From Gammaproteobacteria bacterium (GTDB lineage: Bacteria > Pseudomonadota > Gammaproteobacteria > Thiohalorhabdales > Thiohalorhabdaceae), in assembly GCA_018609925.1 (NCBI GenBank), contig JAHEOG010000081.1:1-15602 (forward strand): 15,602 nucleotides of DNA. Direction: 5' to 3'. This document shows, one piece after another, positions 6,928 through 13,389 of this stretch (its first letter is position 1; each line of letters opens with the position of its first letter). The translations under genes and the position numbers were made by a program. The notes under the pieces are model-generated. The model was not told where the DNA came from and did not search any database. It saw only the letters and a program-made list of their open reading frames with translations.

Positions 6928-7578
6928 GTGCAGGCCAGGGACCAGATGCTAAAGGAGATCGAGCACGAGACCCGGACCACCCGAGACCGGATCGGCCGCG
7001 ACCGATTGAGCCCCGGCGTTATGGAGGCCATGGGTCGGGTGCCTCGGGAGGAGTTCGTGCCGGCCGATATGGCCGATCGGGCCTACGACAACCGGCCGCT
7101 GCCCATCGGCCAGGGCCAGACCATCTCCCAGCCTTTCATCGTCGCCCTGATGACCGATCTCCTGGATCCCGAGCCCGGGGACCGCGTGCTGGAGGTGGGC
7201 ACCGGCTGCGGGTATCAGGCGGCGGTGCTCGCGGAGGTGGTGGGGGAGGTCTGGTCCATCGAGACCATCCCCGAGCTGGGCAACGCCGCGGCCCAGCGCC
7301 TGGCGCGGCTGGGCTACGACAACGTCCATGTGCGCATCGGCGACGGCAGCCAGGGCTGGCCGGAGGAGGCCCCCTTCGACGGGATCCTCGTCACCGCCGC
7401 CGCTCCCGAGATTCCGGAGGCCCTGGTGGAGCAGCTCGAACCGGGGGGGCGCATGGTCATCCCGGTGGGAGGCGGGGGGATGGGCCAGGACCTACGCGTG
7501 GTGAGCAAGGACGCCGAGGGCGAGGTGAGCAGCCGCAGTGTGCTGCCCGTGGCCTTCGTGCCCCTGACGGGCAGCTGA
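6928..7578 (+). CDS. pcm: Protein-L-isoaspartate O-methyltransferase, 216 aa
   Basis: This enzyme transfers a methyl group from SAM to the alpha-carboxyl of L-isoaspartyl residues formed by ageing of Asn and Asp, which starts their repair to Asp. It acts in the cytosol. The sequence carries the family hallmarks in order: FVPADMADRAYDNRPLPIGQ (43-62), GQTISQP (63-69), the SAM-binding VLEVGTGCGYQAAVLA (87-102), DGILVTAAAPEIP (151-163) and the terminal FVPLTG. The length agrees with E. coli Pcm (208). I chose the GTG at 6928 because AGGAGG at 6917-6922 lies 5 bases before it; an ATG at 6946 is the alternative and would remove six residues. Upstream frame extension has no SD. It is a stand-alone gene here, closed by the hairpin at 7583-7613. 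It is not next to the surE/rpoS genes seen in enterics. Confidence 0.95.
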   Translation: MQARDQMLKEIEHETRTTRDRIGRDRLSPGVMEAMGRVPREEFVPADMADRAYDNRPLPIGQGQTISQPFIVALMTDLLDPEPGDRVLEVGTGCGYQAAVLAEVVGEVWSIETIPELGNAAAQRLARLGYDNVHVRIGDGSQGWPEEAPFDGILVTAAAPEIPEALVEQLEPGGRMVIPVGGGGMGQDLRVVSKDAEGEVSSRSVLPVAFVPLTGS

Positions 7579-7582
7579 GATC

Positions 7583-7613
7583 CCGGCCCCTTTTTGAGCC
7601 TTGAAAGGGCCGG
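7583..7613. terminator. Bidirectional hairpin between convergent pcm and DUF151-PDZ genes
   Basis: CCGGCCC (7583-7589) pairs with GGGCCGG (7607-7613). The stem extends by TTT/AAA past one unpaired C, around a loop of about ten bases. It fills the 35-base gap between the two stops exactly, ending one base before the minus-strand stop codon. The T stretch is inside the stem, as in many bidirectional terminators. Confidence 0.6.
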
Positions 7614-8483
7614 TCAAGCGGGGCTGACCGAGCCCCCCGTCCGCCGCTCTTCCGGCAGATCGGAAGGCACCTCGATGCGGTGGCTCTCTCCCTCCTGCCA
7701 GTATTGGATGCTCGCCGATTGCCCCTTCGGAGTGTCCCGGATCAGCCTCCGGAAGGCGGTGGGCCCTTTCGGGGTCTCGCCGTTGACCTCGGTAATGAGG
7801 TCGCCCGCCCGCAGGCCGGCCTCCCTTGCCGGACCCGTGACCTGGCTGACCACGACCCCCTCTCGCTCCGGAAGCCCCAGGGCCTCGCGCAGATCCGTGC
7901 TTAAGGGATTGACGGTGATACCCGCCGCCTTGGCCACCCGCTCCTCCATGCCCTCGTAGTCCAGCTCGCGCGCCGCCTCGAGGACCTGGGGCGAGACCGC
8001 CACCGGGGCGTCGGCGCGCAGCGCCAGGGCCAGGGCATCGCTGGGTCGGCTGTCCACTCGCACCGGCTCCTCGCGGTCGGGCGCCTTTAGCTCGATCATG
8101 CCGTAGAAGGTGCTGTCGCGAACGTCGTCCACAAACACCCGGGCGACTCGGGCTTCCAGGACACCCAGGGTGTTGTTGAGCAGATCGTGGGTCATGGGAC
8201 GGGGTGGCTCGGCGCCCTGCAGGGCCCGGGCGATGGAGCGAGCCTGGCCGGTGCCGATGAAGATGGGGATGGCCTCCTCCGCCCCCGGGCGGCGCAGCAG
8301 GACGGCGGGCACCCCGGCTGGGGTGATGCCCACACCGGCCACCTCCACCTCCACGAAGGCCTCCCGCTCGGCGGCAAGCTCCCGGTTGTCGGCGGCGACC
8401 GCTGGAGTCGGCAGGAGCAGCAAGGCGGCCAGAAGGCAGCAGGGCGCAAGGAGGGCCCGGGGTCCGACGGCTCGGCGACTCAT
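7614..8483 (-). CDS. Exported DUF151 (bifunctional nuclease-like) plus PDZ domain protein, 289 aa
   Basis: The N-terminus (MSRRAVGPRALLAPCCLLAA, continuing LLLLPTPAVAA) is a signal peptide with a likely cleavage near residue 30, so the mature protein is predicted outside the cytosol. Residues about 42-170 are a DUF151/bifunctional nuclease domain. They contain AIPIFIGTGQARSIA (71-85), EPPRPMTHDLL (92-102), DSTFYGMIEL (123-132) and the signature DSRPSDALALALR (144-156). Residues about 192-274 are a PDZ domain (EGVVVSQVTGPAREAGLRAG, then DLITEVNGE). Classical DUF151 proteins are cytosolic and about 160 residues, so the export signal and PDZ are additions. Plant BFN proteins cut RNA and single-stranded DNA, but activity here is unknown. 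The ATG at 8481-8483 follows GAGGGAAGGA; the upstream in-frame extension is hydrophilic and would bury the signal peptide. It lies 99 bases downstream of the CPXCG gene on the same strand. Confidence 0.85.
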   Translation of the reverse strand: MSRRAVGPRALLAPCCLLAALLLLPTPAVAADNRELAAEREAFVEVEVAGVGITPAGVPAVLLRRPGAEEAIPIFIGTGQARSIARALQGAEPPRPMTHDLLNNTLGVLEARVARVFVDDVRDSTFYGMIELKAPDREEPVRVDSRPSDALALALRADAPVAVSPQVLEAARELDYEGMEERVAKAAGITVNPLSTDLREALGLPEREGVVVSQVTGPAREAGLRAGDLITEVNGETPKGPTAFRRLIRDTPKGQSASIQYWQEGESHRIEVPSDLPEERRTGGSVSPA

Positions 8484-8500
8484 TGTCCTTCCCTCCTCGG

Positions 8501-8530
8501 CTGGGCCGCCCCCAGCAAGGCGGCGCTGGG
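8501..8530 (-). promoter_or_regulatory. Interlocking inverted repeats in the leader of the DUF151-PDZ gene
   Basis: Read on the minus strand, CCCAGC, GCCGCC, AA-equivalent TT, GCTGGG, GGCGGC and CCCAG follow one another. CCCAGC can pair with GCTGGG, or GCCGCC can pair with GGCGGC, but not both. The last CCCAG can compete again for GCTGGG. The block ends just upstream of the SD. A second small hairpin, AAGGGG/CCCCTT, lies upstream at 8551-8565. Function is inferred only from position. Confidence 0.25.
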
Positions 8531-8582
8531 TCGGGTGTGCCCCTCTACGCAAGGGGGAACCCCTTGGAGTCGATCGGGGTCC

Positions 8583-8783
8583 TCAGTCGTCGGCCCGCTC
8601 CGCCGTGACCTCGGGGGGTTCCCCGGCACGCGGCCAGTGGACCGCCAGCTCGATGGGCCCGCAGCAGACGGGGCAGTCCTCCACGTAGACCGCGTCCGCG
8701 CCCCCCGTGTCCACCAGCGTGGCGAAGCCCTCCCCGCAGTAGGGGCAGGTGACCGGGATCTCGGGGGCGGAAGACCCGACCAT
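8583..8783 (-). CDS. CPXCG-motif cysteine-rich zinc-ribbon protein, 66 aa
   Basis: This small cytosolic protein has two cysteine knuckles: TCPYCGEGF with Cys13 and Cys16, and EDCPVCCGPIEL with Cys37, Cys40 and Cys41. This is the pattern of the CPXCG family of small zinc-ribbon proteins common in gammaproteobacteria (usually 60-70 residues). The central segment TLVDTGGADAVYVEDC is also family-like. The tail after residue 50 is acidic and probably disordered. The molecular role of the family is not established. The ATG at 8781-8783 is preceded by GAGAGGA on the minus strand, which is part of an inverted repeat (8790-8862) that could hide it. It is the first gene of a possible unit with the DUF151-PDZ gene, and is divergent from the SDR gene at 8942. 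Confidence 0.85.
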   Translation of the reverse strand: MVGSSAPEIPVTCPYCGEGFATLVDTGGADAVYVEDCPVCCGPIELAVHWPRAGEPPEVTAERADD

Positions 8784-8789
8784 AGCGAT

Positions 8790-8862
8790 CCTCTCGGGCC
8801 TAATGGGCTGCTGGGATCAAAGCGGTCCTTCGGGATACGATAAGGGGAACCGGCCCGAGAGG
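8790..8862 (-). promoter_or_regulatory. Leader inverted repeat that can sequester the CPXCG Shine-Dalgarno
   Basis: On the minus strand CCTCTCGGGCC (8862-8852) comes first and its exact complement GGCCCGAGAGG (8800-8790) follows 51 bases later, ending 6 bases before the ATG. The second arm contains the SD (GAGAGG). Between the arms an imperfect inner stem, GGTTCCCCTT with AAGGACC, could bring them together. In RNA this would be a long hairpin closing over the SD, as in translational switches or thermosensors. The same DNA could instead be an operator shared with the divergent SDR gene. Confidence 0.4.
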
Positions 8863-8941
8863 GAACGGTCCCCGAATCCAAGGTCCGGCCCGGAACCGAA
8901 TCCGTTTTTTCCCTCCCGCTTCTTCCTTAAGGAGATCAGCC

Positions 8942-9607
8942 ATGGCACAGACCATCGTCATCACCGGCGCCAACCGCGGTATCGGGCTGGAGATGGCCCG
9001 CCAATGGCGTCAGCGCGGCGACCGCGTGATCGCCGCTTGCCGCAGCGCTTCCGATGCCCTCAAGGAAGCCGGGGCGGAGCCGGTGGAGGACGTTGACGTC
9101 AGCCGCAGCGAGGGTGTCGCTCGCCTGCGCCAGGCCCTGGAGGGCGAGCGCATCGACGTGCTCTACAACAACGCAGGGATCATGAAGAGCGAGAGCCTGG
9201 ACGACATGGACTTCGACCGCATCCAGGAGCAGTTTCAGGTCAACACCCTGGGCCCGCTGCGGGTGACCCACGCCCTGCTGGACCGGATGGGGGAGGGCGC
9301 TAAGGTGGGCCTTATGACCTCGCGCATGGGCTCCATCGCCGACAACGACTCGGGGGGCAAGTACGGCTACCGGATCAGCAAGGCCGGGCTCAACATGGCC
9401 GGCAAGTCCCTGGCGGTGGACCTGGAGCCCAGGGGCATCGCCGTGGCCATCCTGCATCCGGGCTTTGTCCAGACGGACATGACCAACAACCAGGGCCACA
9501 TCACCCCGGACGTGGCCGCCGAGCGGCTGATCCAGCGCATGGACGAGCTGACTTTGGGGACCACCGGGACCTTCTGGCACTCCGACGGCTCCGTCCTGCC
9601 CTGGTAG
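8942..9607 (+). CDS. Short-chain dehydrogenase/reductase (SDR), C-factor-like, 221 aa
   Basis: This is a classical SDR NAD(P)-dependent oxidoreductase of the cytosol; its substrate cannot be read. TGANRGIG (9-16) is the dinucleotide-binding glycine motif, NNAG (76-79) stabilises the central sheet, and VNTLGPL (100-106) holds the structural Asn. SRMGSI (127-132) supplies the active-site Ser, and Y143-R-I-S-K147 is the catalytic YxxxK. After the YxxxK comes HPGFVQTDM (172-180), the loop over the cofactor. The spacing and the segment around GSIADNDSGGKYGYRISKAG look most like the CsgA/C-factor-type subgroup, but this does not imply developmental signalling. The length is slightly short for the superfamily (about 250) and normal for this subgroup. 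The ATG at 8942 follows AAGGAG at 8929-8934. A hairpin lies past the stop. Confidence 0.92.
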   Translation: MAQTIVITGANRGIGLEMARQWRQRGDRVIAACRSASDALKEAGAEPVEDVDVSRSEGVARLRQALEGERIDVLYNNAGIMKSESLDDMDFDRIQEQFQVNTLGPLRVTHALLDRMGEGAKVGLMTSRMGSIADNDSGGKYGYRISKAGLNMAGKSLAVDLEPRGIAVAILHPGFVQTDMTNNQGHITPDVAAERLIQRMDELTLGTTGTFWHSDGSVLPW

Positions 9608-9615
9608 GCGGGCCC

Positions 9616-9637
9616 GGGATCCGGACGGATCCCCTTT
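9616..9637 (+). terminator. Hairpin after the SDR gene
   Basis: GGGATCC (9616-9622) pairs perfectly with GGATCCC (9627-9633) across the loop GGAC, followed by CTTT. It starts 8 bases after the SDR stop. The T tail is short, so termination may be partial and some transcripts may continue into the RibD-C gene 13 bases later. Confidence 0.45.
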
Positions 9638-9649
9638 CGCGAGGGCGCC

Positions 9650-10483
9650 ATGGCGGCGGAGATGCGCGAGCTCTATCCGGGATCCGGAACGACAATGGCC
9701 CTGGAAGGGACCTATCTCGGTCTCGACCTGTTCCGCCGGGGGAGCCCGGCGGAGCCCTTCGTCTACGCCAACTTCGTGGCCAGCCTGGACGGGCGCATCG
9801 CGGTGGCCCGGGAGGCCGGGGCCGAACCCGGGGTCCCCGAGGAGCTTCCCAATCCCCACGATTTTCGGCTGTTCCAGGAGCTCCAGGCCCACGCCGATTG
9901 CCAGGTGGCCCACGGCAGCTACCTGCGGGCCCTGGCTAGCGGCGAGCTCGGTGACATCCTCCAGGTGGGCGTTTCGGAAGCGGCCCGGGACATCGGCCAG
10001 TGGCGACGGGACCGCGGACTCGCCGCCCAGCCCGGGGTGGCGGTGGTCAGTCGGACCCTGGATTTCCCTCTGCCCCCGTCGGTGCTGGAGCAAGGCCAGC
10101 CGGTGCACATCCTTACCGGGAAGGAAGCCCCGCCGGAGCGGATCCGGCAGTGGCGGGAGCGCGGCTTCGAGGTGCACCTCGCCGGAGCCGGGGCCGCGGT
10201 GGAGGGGCGCTCCCTCATCCGGATCCTGGGCGAGCTGGGCTATTCGCGGATCCACCTGCTGGCGGGTCCGAAGCTGTTGACCACCGCCCTGCGCGAGGGG
10301 GTCCTGTCCCGGCTCTTCGTGACCACCACCCACCAGATCCTTGGCGGCGACGCCTTCCACACCTTCGCCACGGGTCCCCTGCTCGGCGAGGCGGGACGGT
10401 TCCGGCTACGCTCGCTGTACTACGACCCGACTGAGCCCCGGGGGACCGGGCAGTGGTTTGCGGCTTTCGATGCCAGGACGTAG
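9650..10483 (+). CDS. RibD C-terminal-domain (DHFR-like) pyrimidine reductase family protein, 277 aa
   Basis: In riboflavin synthesis the RibD C-terminal domain uses NADPH to reduce the ribosyl side chain of a pyrimidine intermediate. Stand-alone homologues have this or unknown reductase roles. VYANFVASLDGRIAV (about 38-52) is the defining first strand with the N-x-x-x-S-x-D-G motif. VAHGSYLRAL, then GVAVVSRTLDFPLP, follow the family order. SRIHLLAGPKLLTTALREGV and SRLFVTTTHQILGGDAF match the substrate/cofactor strand-helix pair near the C-terminus. There is no deaminase domain, so this is not bifunctional RibD. The ATG at 9650 has a weak GAGGG upstream. ATGs at 9662 and 9695 are also possible and would only trim a non-conserved N-terminus. 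It is not next to other rib genes, so a link to riboflavin is not supported by context. Confidence 0.82.
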   Translation: MAAEMRELYPGSGTTMALEGTYLGLDLFRRGSPAEPFVYANFVASLDGRIAVAREAGAEPGVPEELPNPHDFRLFQELQAHADCQVAHGSYLRALASGELGDILQVGVSEAARDIGQWRRDRGLAAQPGVAVVSRTLDFPLPPSVLEQGQPVHILTGKEAPPERIRQWRERGFEVHLAGAGAAVEGRSLIRILGELGYSRIHLLAGPKLLTTALREGVLSRLFVTTTHQILGGDAFHTFATGPLLGEAGRFRLRSLYYDPTEPRGTGQWFAAFDART

Positions 10484-10511
10484 GACGGGCAGGGCGTGGC
10501 CCGGCCCGGTT

Positions 10512-10541
10512 TTGGTCACCGGGGCCCCGGATGGGTACCAT
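10512..10541 (+). promoter_or_regulatory. Candidate promoter for purEK
   Basis: TTGGTC (10512-10517) and TACCAT (10536-10541) are separated by 18 bases, about 30 bases before the purE ATG. Both boxes match the sigma-70 consensus partly. It lies in the only gap upstream of the operon. Confidence 0.35.
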
Positions 10542-10545
10542 TGGG

Positions 10546-10562
10546 CCTCCTTTCAAGGGAGG
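10546..10562 (+). promoter_or_regulatory. Hairpin enclosing the purE Shine-Dalgarno
   Basis: CCTCC (10546-10550) pairs with GGAGG (10558-10562) across a 7-base loop. GGGAGG is the likely SD, 8 bases before the ATG at 10571. The hairpin would therefore hide the ribosome site when folded. It is short, so its effect is uncertain. Confidence 0.35.
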
Positions 10563-10570
10563 TGGGGAAG

Positions 10571-11071
10571 ATGAGCGAGCCCCGCGTCGGCATCGTCATG
10601 GGCAGCGAGAGCGACTGGTCCGTCATGGGCCACGCCGCGTCGGCCCTGGAAGAGGTGGGCGTTCCCTATGAGGCGAAGGTGGTTTCCGCCCACCGCACCC
10701 CGGACCGGATGTTCCAGTACGCCGAGGCCGCCGCCGATCGTGGCTTGGGCTGCATCATCGCCGGCGCCGGGGGCGCTGCCCACCTGCCGGGGATGCTCGC
10801 CGCCAAGACCCGATTGCCCGTTCTGGGGGTCCCGGTCCCGTCCAAGTACCTGGGGGGGCAGGACTCGTTGTACTCCATCGTCCAGATGCCCAAGGGCGTG
10901 CCCGTTGCCACTTTCGCCATCGGCGAGCACGGGGCCGCCAACGCCGGGCTGTTCGCGGCGGCCCTGCTGGCGGTGGCCGATTTCGAGGTGGCCGACGCCT
11001 TGACGGCCTTCCGCCAGCGCCAGACCGATTCCGCCGCCGCCATGCGGGTCCCCTACGAGGACGGGCAGTGA
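10571..11071 (+). CDS. purE: N5-carboxyaminoimidazole ribonucleotide mutase, 166 aa
   Basis: PurE moves the carboxylate of N5-CAIR from the amino group to carbon 4, making CAIR in de novo purine synthesis. It is a cytosolic octamer in known cases. The family motifs are complete: GIVMGSESDW (7-16), VVSAHRTPDRM (37-47) with the conserved His41, AGAGGAAHLPGM (64-75), and GQDSLYSIVQMPKGVPVATF (96-115), followed by AIGEHGAANAG. The length matches class I bacterial PurE (about 165), and the presence of purK next door supports the class I (mutase) assignment. I took the ATG at 10571 because MSEPRVGIVMGS is the usual beginning and GGGAGG lies 8 bases upstream; the longer frame adds non-family sequence. 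Its stop overlaps the purK start by 4 bases. Confidence 0.97.
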   Translation: MSEPRVGIVMGSESDWSVMGHAASALEEVGVPYEAKVVSAHRTPDRMFQYAEAAADRGLGCIIAGAGGAAHLPGMLAAKTRLPVLGVPVPSKYLGGQDSLYSIVQMPKGVPVATFAIGEHGAANAGLFAAALLAVADFEVADALTAFRQRQTDSAAAMRVPYEDGQ

Positions 11072-12192
11072 TCGCGCCCGGCGCCACCCTGGGGGTGCTG
11101 GGCGGCGGCCAGCTCGGGCGGATGTTCGCCCACGCCGCCCAGGCCATGGGCTACCGGGTTGTCGTGCTCGATCCCAAGGACGGACCCCCCGCTGCCCACG
11201 CCGCCGACGGTCACCTGCGCGCCGACTACGACGACAACGAGGCCCTAGCCGAGCTAGCCCGGCGCTGCGCCGCGGTGACGGTGGAGTTCGAGAACGTCCC
11301 CGCCGACAGCCTGGCCTACCTGGACGGGCGCTGCCGGCTCGCGCCCGGTCCGGATGCGGTGGCCGTGGCGCGGGATCGGATCCGGGAGAAGACCTTCCTG
11401 GCCGAGCGCGGGATCGCTACCGCCGAGTTCGCGGTGATCGTGGAGCCGGAAGAGGTGGCTAGGGCCGCCGACCGGATCGGGACCCCCGCCCGCATGAAGA
11501 CCGCCACCCTGGGCTACGACGGCCGGGGCCAGGCGCCGGTGGCCGTGCCCGGCGAGGCTGAGGCCGCCTTTCGCGAGCTGGGCCAGGTCCCTTGCGTTTT
11601 GGAGCGGGAGGTTCCCCTGACCGGGGAGCTCTCGGTGGTGCTGGCTCGCGGAGCGGACGGCGCGGTGACCTCCTTCCCGGCGGTGGAGAACATCCACCGG
11701 GACGGGATCCTGGATTACAGCCTCTTCCCGGCCCGGGTCCCCGGCGAGACCCGGGACACCGCCGAGGCCCTGGCCCGGGAGGTGGCCGAGGCGCTGGACT
11801 ACCAGGGCGTGCTGGCGGTGGAGCTCTTCCAAACGAGCGACGGCGAGGTGCTTGTCAACGAGCTCGCGCCGCGGCCCCACAATAGCGGCCATATCACCCT
11901 AAACGCCTGCGTCACCTCCCAGTTCGAGCAGCAGGTGCGCATGCTCTGTCGACTCCCGGCCGGCTCGCCCGATCCCCTCTCCGCCGGTGCCATGCTCAAC
12001 CTCCTCTCCGAGCGCTGGCATTCGGGCGAGCCCGACTGGCTCGTCCCCCTGAGGCGGCCCAGCGCCAAGCTCCATCTCTATGGCAAGGAGCCCTCCCGCC
12101 CCGGGCGCAAGATGGGCCACATCAACGTGCTGGATCCCGACCCCGGGACGGCCGCACAAGAGGCCGGCGCCATAAGCGACGAGCTGGGTTAG
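11068..12192 (+). CDS. purK: N5-carboxyaminoimidazole ribonucleotide synthase, 374 aa
   Basis: PurK uses ATP and bicarbonate to convert AIR to N5-CAIR, the substrate of PurE. It is a three-part ATP-grasp enzyme. GVLGGGQLGRMFAHAAQAMG (9-28) is the N-terminal nucleotide-binding-like fold, and VEFENVP (72-78) contacts AIR. KTATLGYDGRGQ (144-155) is the ATP-grasp lysine and glycine loop, and FPAVENIHRDGILDYS (203-218) follows. NELAPRPHNSGH (264-275) carries the metal-binding Glu and Asn and the phosphate-contacting residues, and GRKMGHINV (346-354) is the conserved tail. The length is as expected (355-380). The GTG start at 11068 shares GTGA with the purE stop, so translation is probably coupled. 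Motifs are intact, although PARMKT is a slight variant of the usual PAVLKT. It converges on the c-di-GMP pseudogene 24 bases later. Confidence 0.96.
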   Translation: MIAPGATLGVLGGGQLGRMFAHAAQAMGYRVVVLDPKDGPPAAHAADGHLRADYDDNEALAELARRCAAVTVEFENVPADSLAYLDGRCRLAPGPDAVAVARDRIREKTFLAERGIATAEFAVIVEPEEVARAADRIGTPARMKTATLGYDGRGQAPVAVPGEAEAAFRELGQVPCVLEREVPLTGELSVVLARGADGAVTSFPAVENIHRDGILDYSLFPARVPGETRDTAEALAREVAEALDYQGVLAVELFQTSDGEVLVNELAPRPHNSGHITLNACVTSQFEQQVRMLCRLPAGSPDPLSAGAMLNLLSERWHSGEPDWLVPLRRPSAKLHLYGKEPSRPGRKMGHINVLDPDPGTAAQEAGAISDELG

Positions 12193-12216
12193 GGAGGGAG
12201 GCCCGCCGTAGGAAGG

Positions 12217-13386
12217 CTAGATAGCCGCCCGCTTCCTGGTCCGGGTGCGCACCCGCTCAAGCGGCTGCGGCCGATCGATGGCGAAGTCCTGGACGAAATC
12301 GACGCCGAAGCCGGCCAGCATCGCCCGGATCTCCTCCGATTCGACGAACTCCGCCACCGTCTCCTTGCCCATCTCGTGGGAGATGTTGTTGATGGCCCGG
12401 ACCACCGCCCGGTTCACGGGATCCTCCAGGAGCTCGCGCACGAACATGCCGTCGATCTTGTTGAGGTCCACGAGCAGGTTCTTCAGGTAGCCGAAGGAGG
12501 AGACCCCGCTGTCGAAGCCGTCCAGGGCGAAGCGGCAACCGCATCCCCGGAGCCGATCGATGAGCGGGGTAGCCAGGCCGAGGTGGGTTATGGCGGTGGA
12601 TTCCGTGATTTCGAAGCAGAGCTTGCCCGGCAGGGAGGGATCCCCCTCCGCGAGGGCGCCGACGATGTACTCCGCCAGGCCCGGGTCGTTGAGGCAGAGC
12701 CCGGGCAGGTTGATGGCGACCATGTCCAGGTTGGTCAGGAGATTCGGGTGCGCGCTCAGCTCGGCCACCGTGATCCGGATGACCCATCGGTCGATGCTCG
12801 CGGTGAGGTGGTAGCGCTCCGCCGCGGCCAGGAACTCGCTCTGGACCACGATGCGCCCGTTCTCCTCCCGCATGCGTACCAGGATCTCAAAGCGCTGGGG
12901 CTCCCCGGGGTCCTTTTGGGCACGGACGATGGACTGGGCGTATAGGGCCAACCGGTCCTCCTCCAGGGCGGAATGGATCCGGCCGACCCAGGGCATCTCG
13001 CCGTGGCGGCGCTCGGCCTCCTCGTCGTCTCCCCGCAGCCGGTGCACCCGGTTGCGCCCGGCCTCCTTGGCCGCGTAGCAGGCGGTATCGGCCAGGCTGA
13101 CCAGCTCCTCCAGGCGGTCCATACCGGCCCGGATGGGGACCACCCCCAGGCTCGCCGTCAGCCGCAGCGTCGAGCCCTGCCACCCGAAGCGGTATTCCTC
13201 GATGGCGCTGCGCAGTCTCACCCCTTTGGCGCTGGCCTCCTCGGGGCAATCCTCCAGCAGGAGGGCGAACTCGTCCCCGCCCAGCCGGCCACGTGGTCCC
13301 GGGCGAAGACGTGGCGCTCCAGGATCCTGGCCACCTGCTGGGTCACCGCACCACGGCCGAATGCCCCCAGGTGTCGTTGATCACCC
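12217..13386 (-). pseudogene. 5'-truncated, frameshifted GGDEF-EAL c-di-GMP protein
   Basis: Relatives make and/or break cyclic di-GMP. The visible part begins at about 13384 in the middle of a GGDEF domain (VINDTWGHSA, normally preceded by DxDxFK, absent here). One base is missing near 13350-13354, then VTQQVARILERHVFARDHVA follows. A second base is missing near 13287-13289, just before RLGGDEFALLLEDCP. From there the frame is open to a TAG at 12217-12219 and covers the rest of GGDEF and a full-length EAL domain. The EAL motif is EILVRM. INLPG, CFEITEST, NKIDGMFVREL and ETVAEFVES are present. The key DDFGSG loop is DGFDSG and the QGY signature is QDF, so phosphodiesterase activity is doubtful. 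A GTG at 13219-13221 could in principle start an EAL-bearing 334-residue product, but it has no good SD. The domain architecture before truncation is unknown. It abuts the plus-strand GGDEF pseudogene at about 13385-13390. Confidence 0.85.
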
Positions 13387-13389
13387 GGG

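Noticed and set aside
8882..8910. Attenuator or terminator before the SDR gene: GGTCCG/CGGAACC stem followed by a T run at 8905-8910
   Set aside because: The stem is short and bulged and six or more bases separate it from the T run, so it does not fit an intrinsic terminator well.
9616..9688. Repeated GGGATCCGGA near the RibD-C start as a mobile repeat or operator
   Set aside because: Only two short, imperfect copies, and GGATCC-type words are common throughout this window.
8936..10360. Long minus-strand open frame (474 codons) opposite the SDR and RibD-C genes
   Set aside because: Both plus-strand genes carry full family motifs and good starts; the antisense frame has shadow composition and no motifs.
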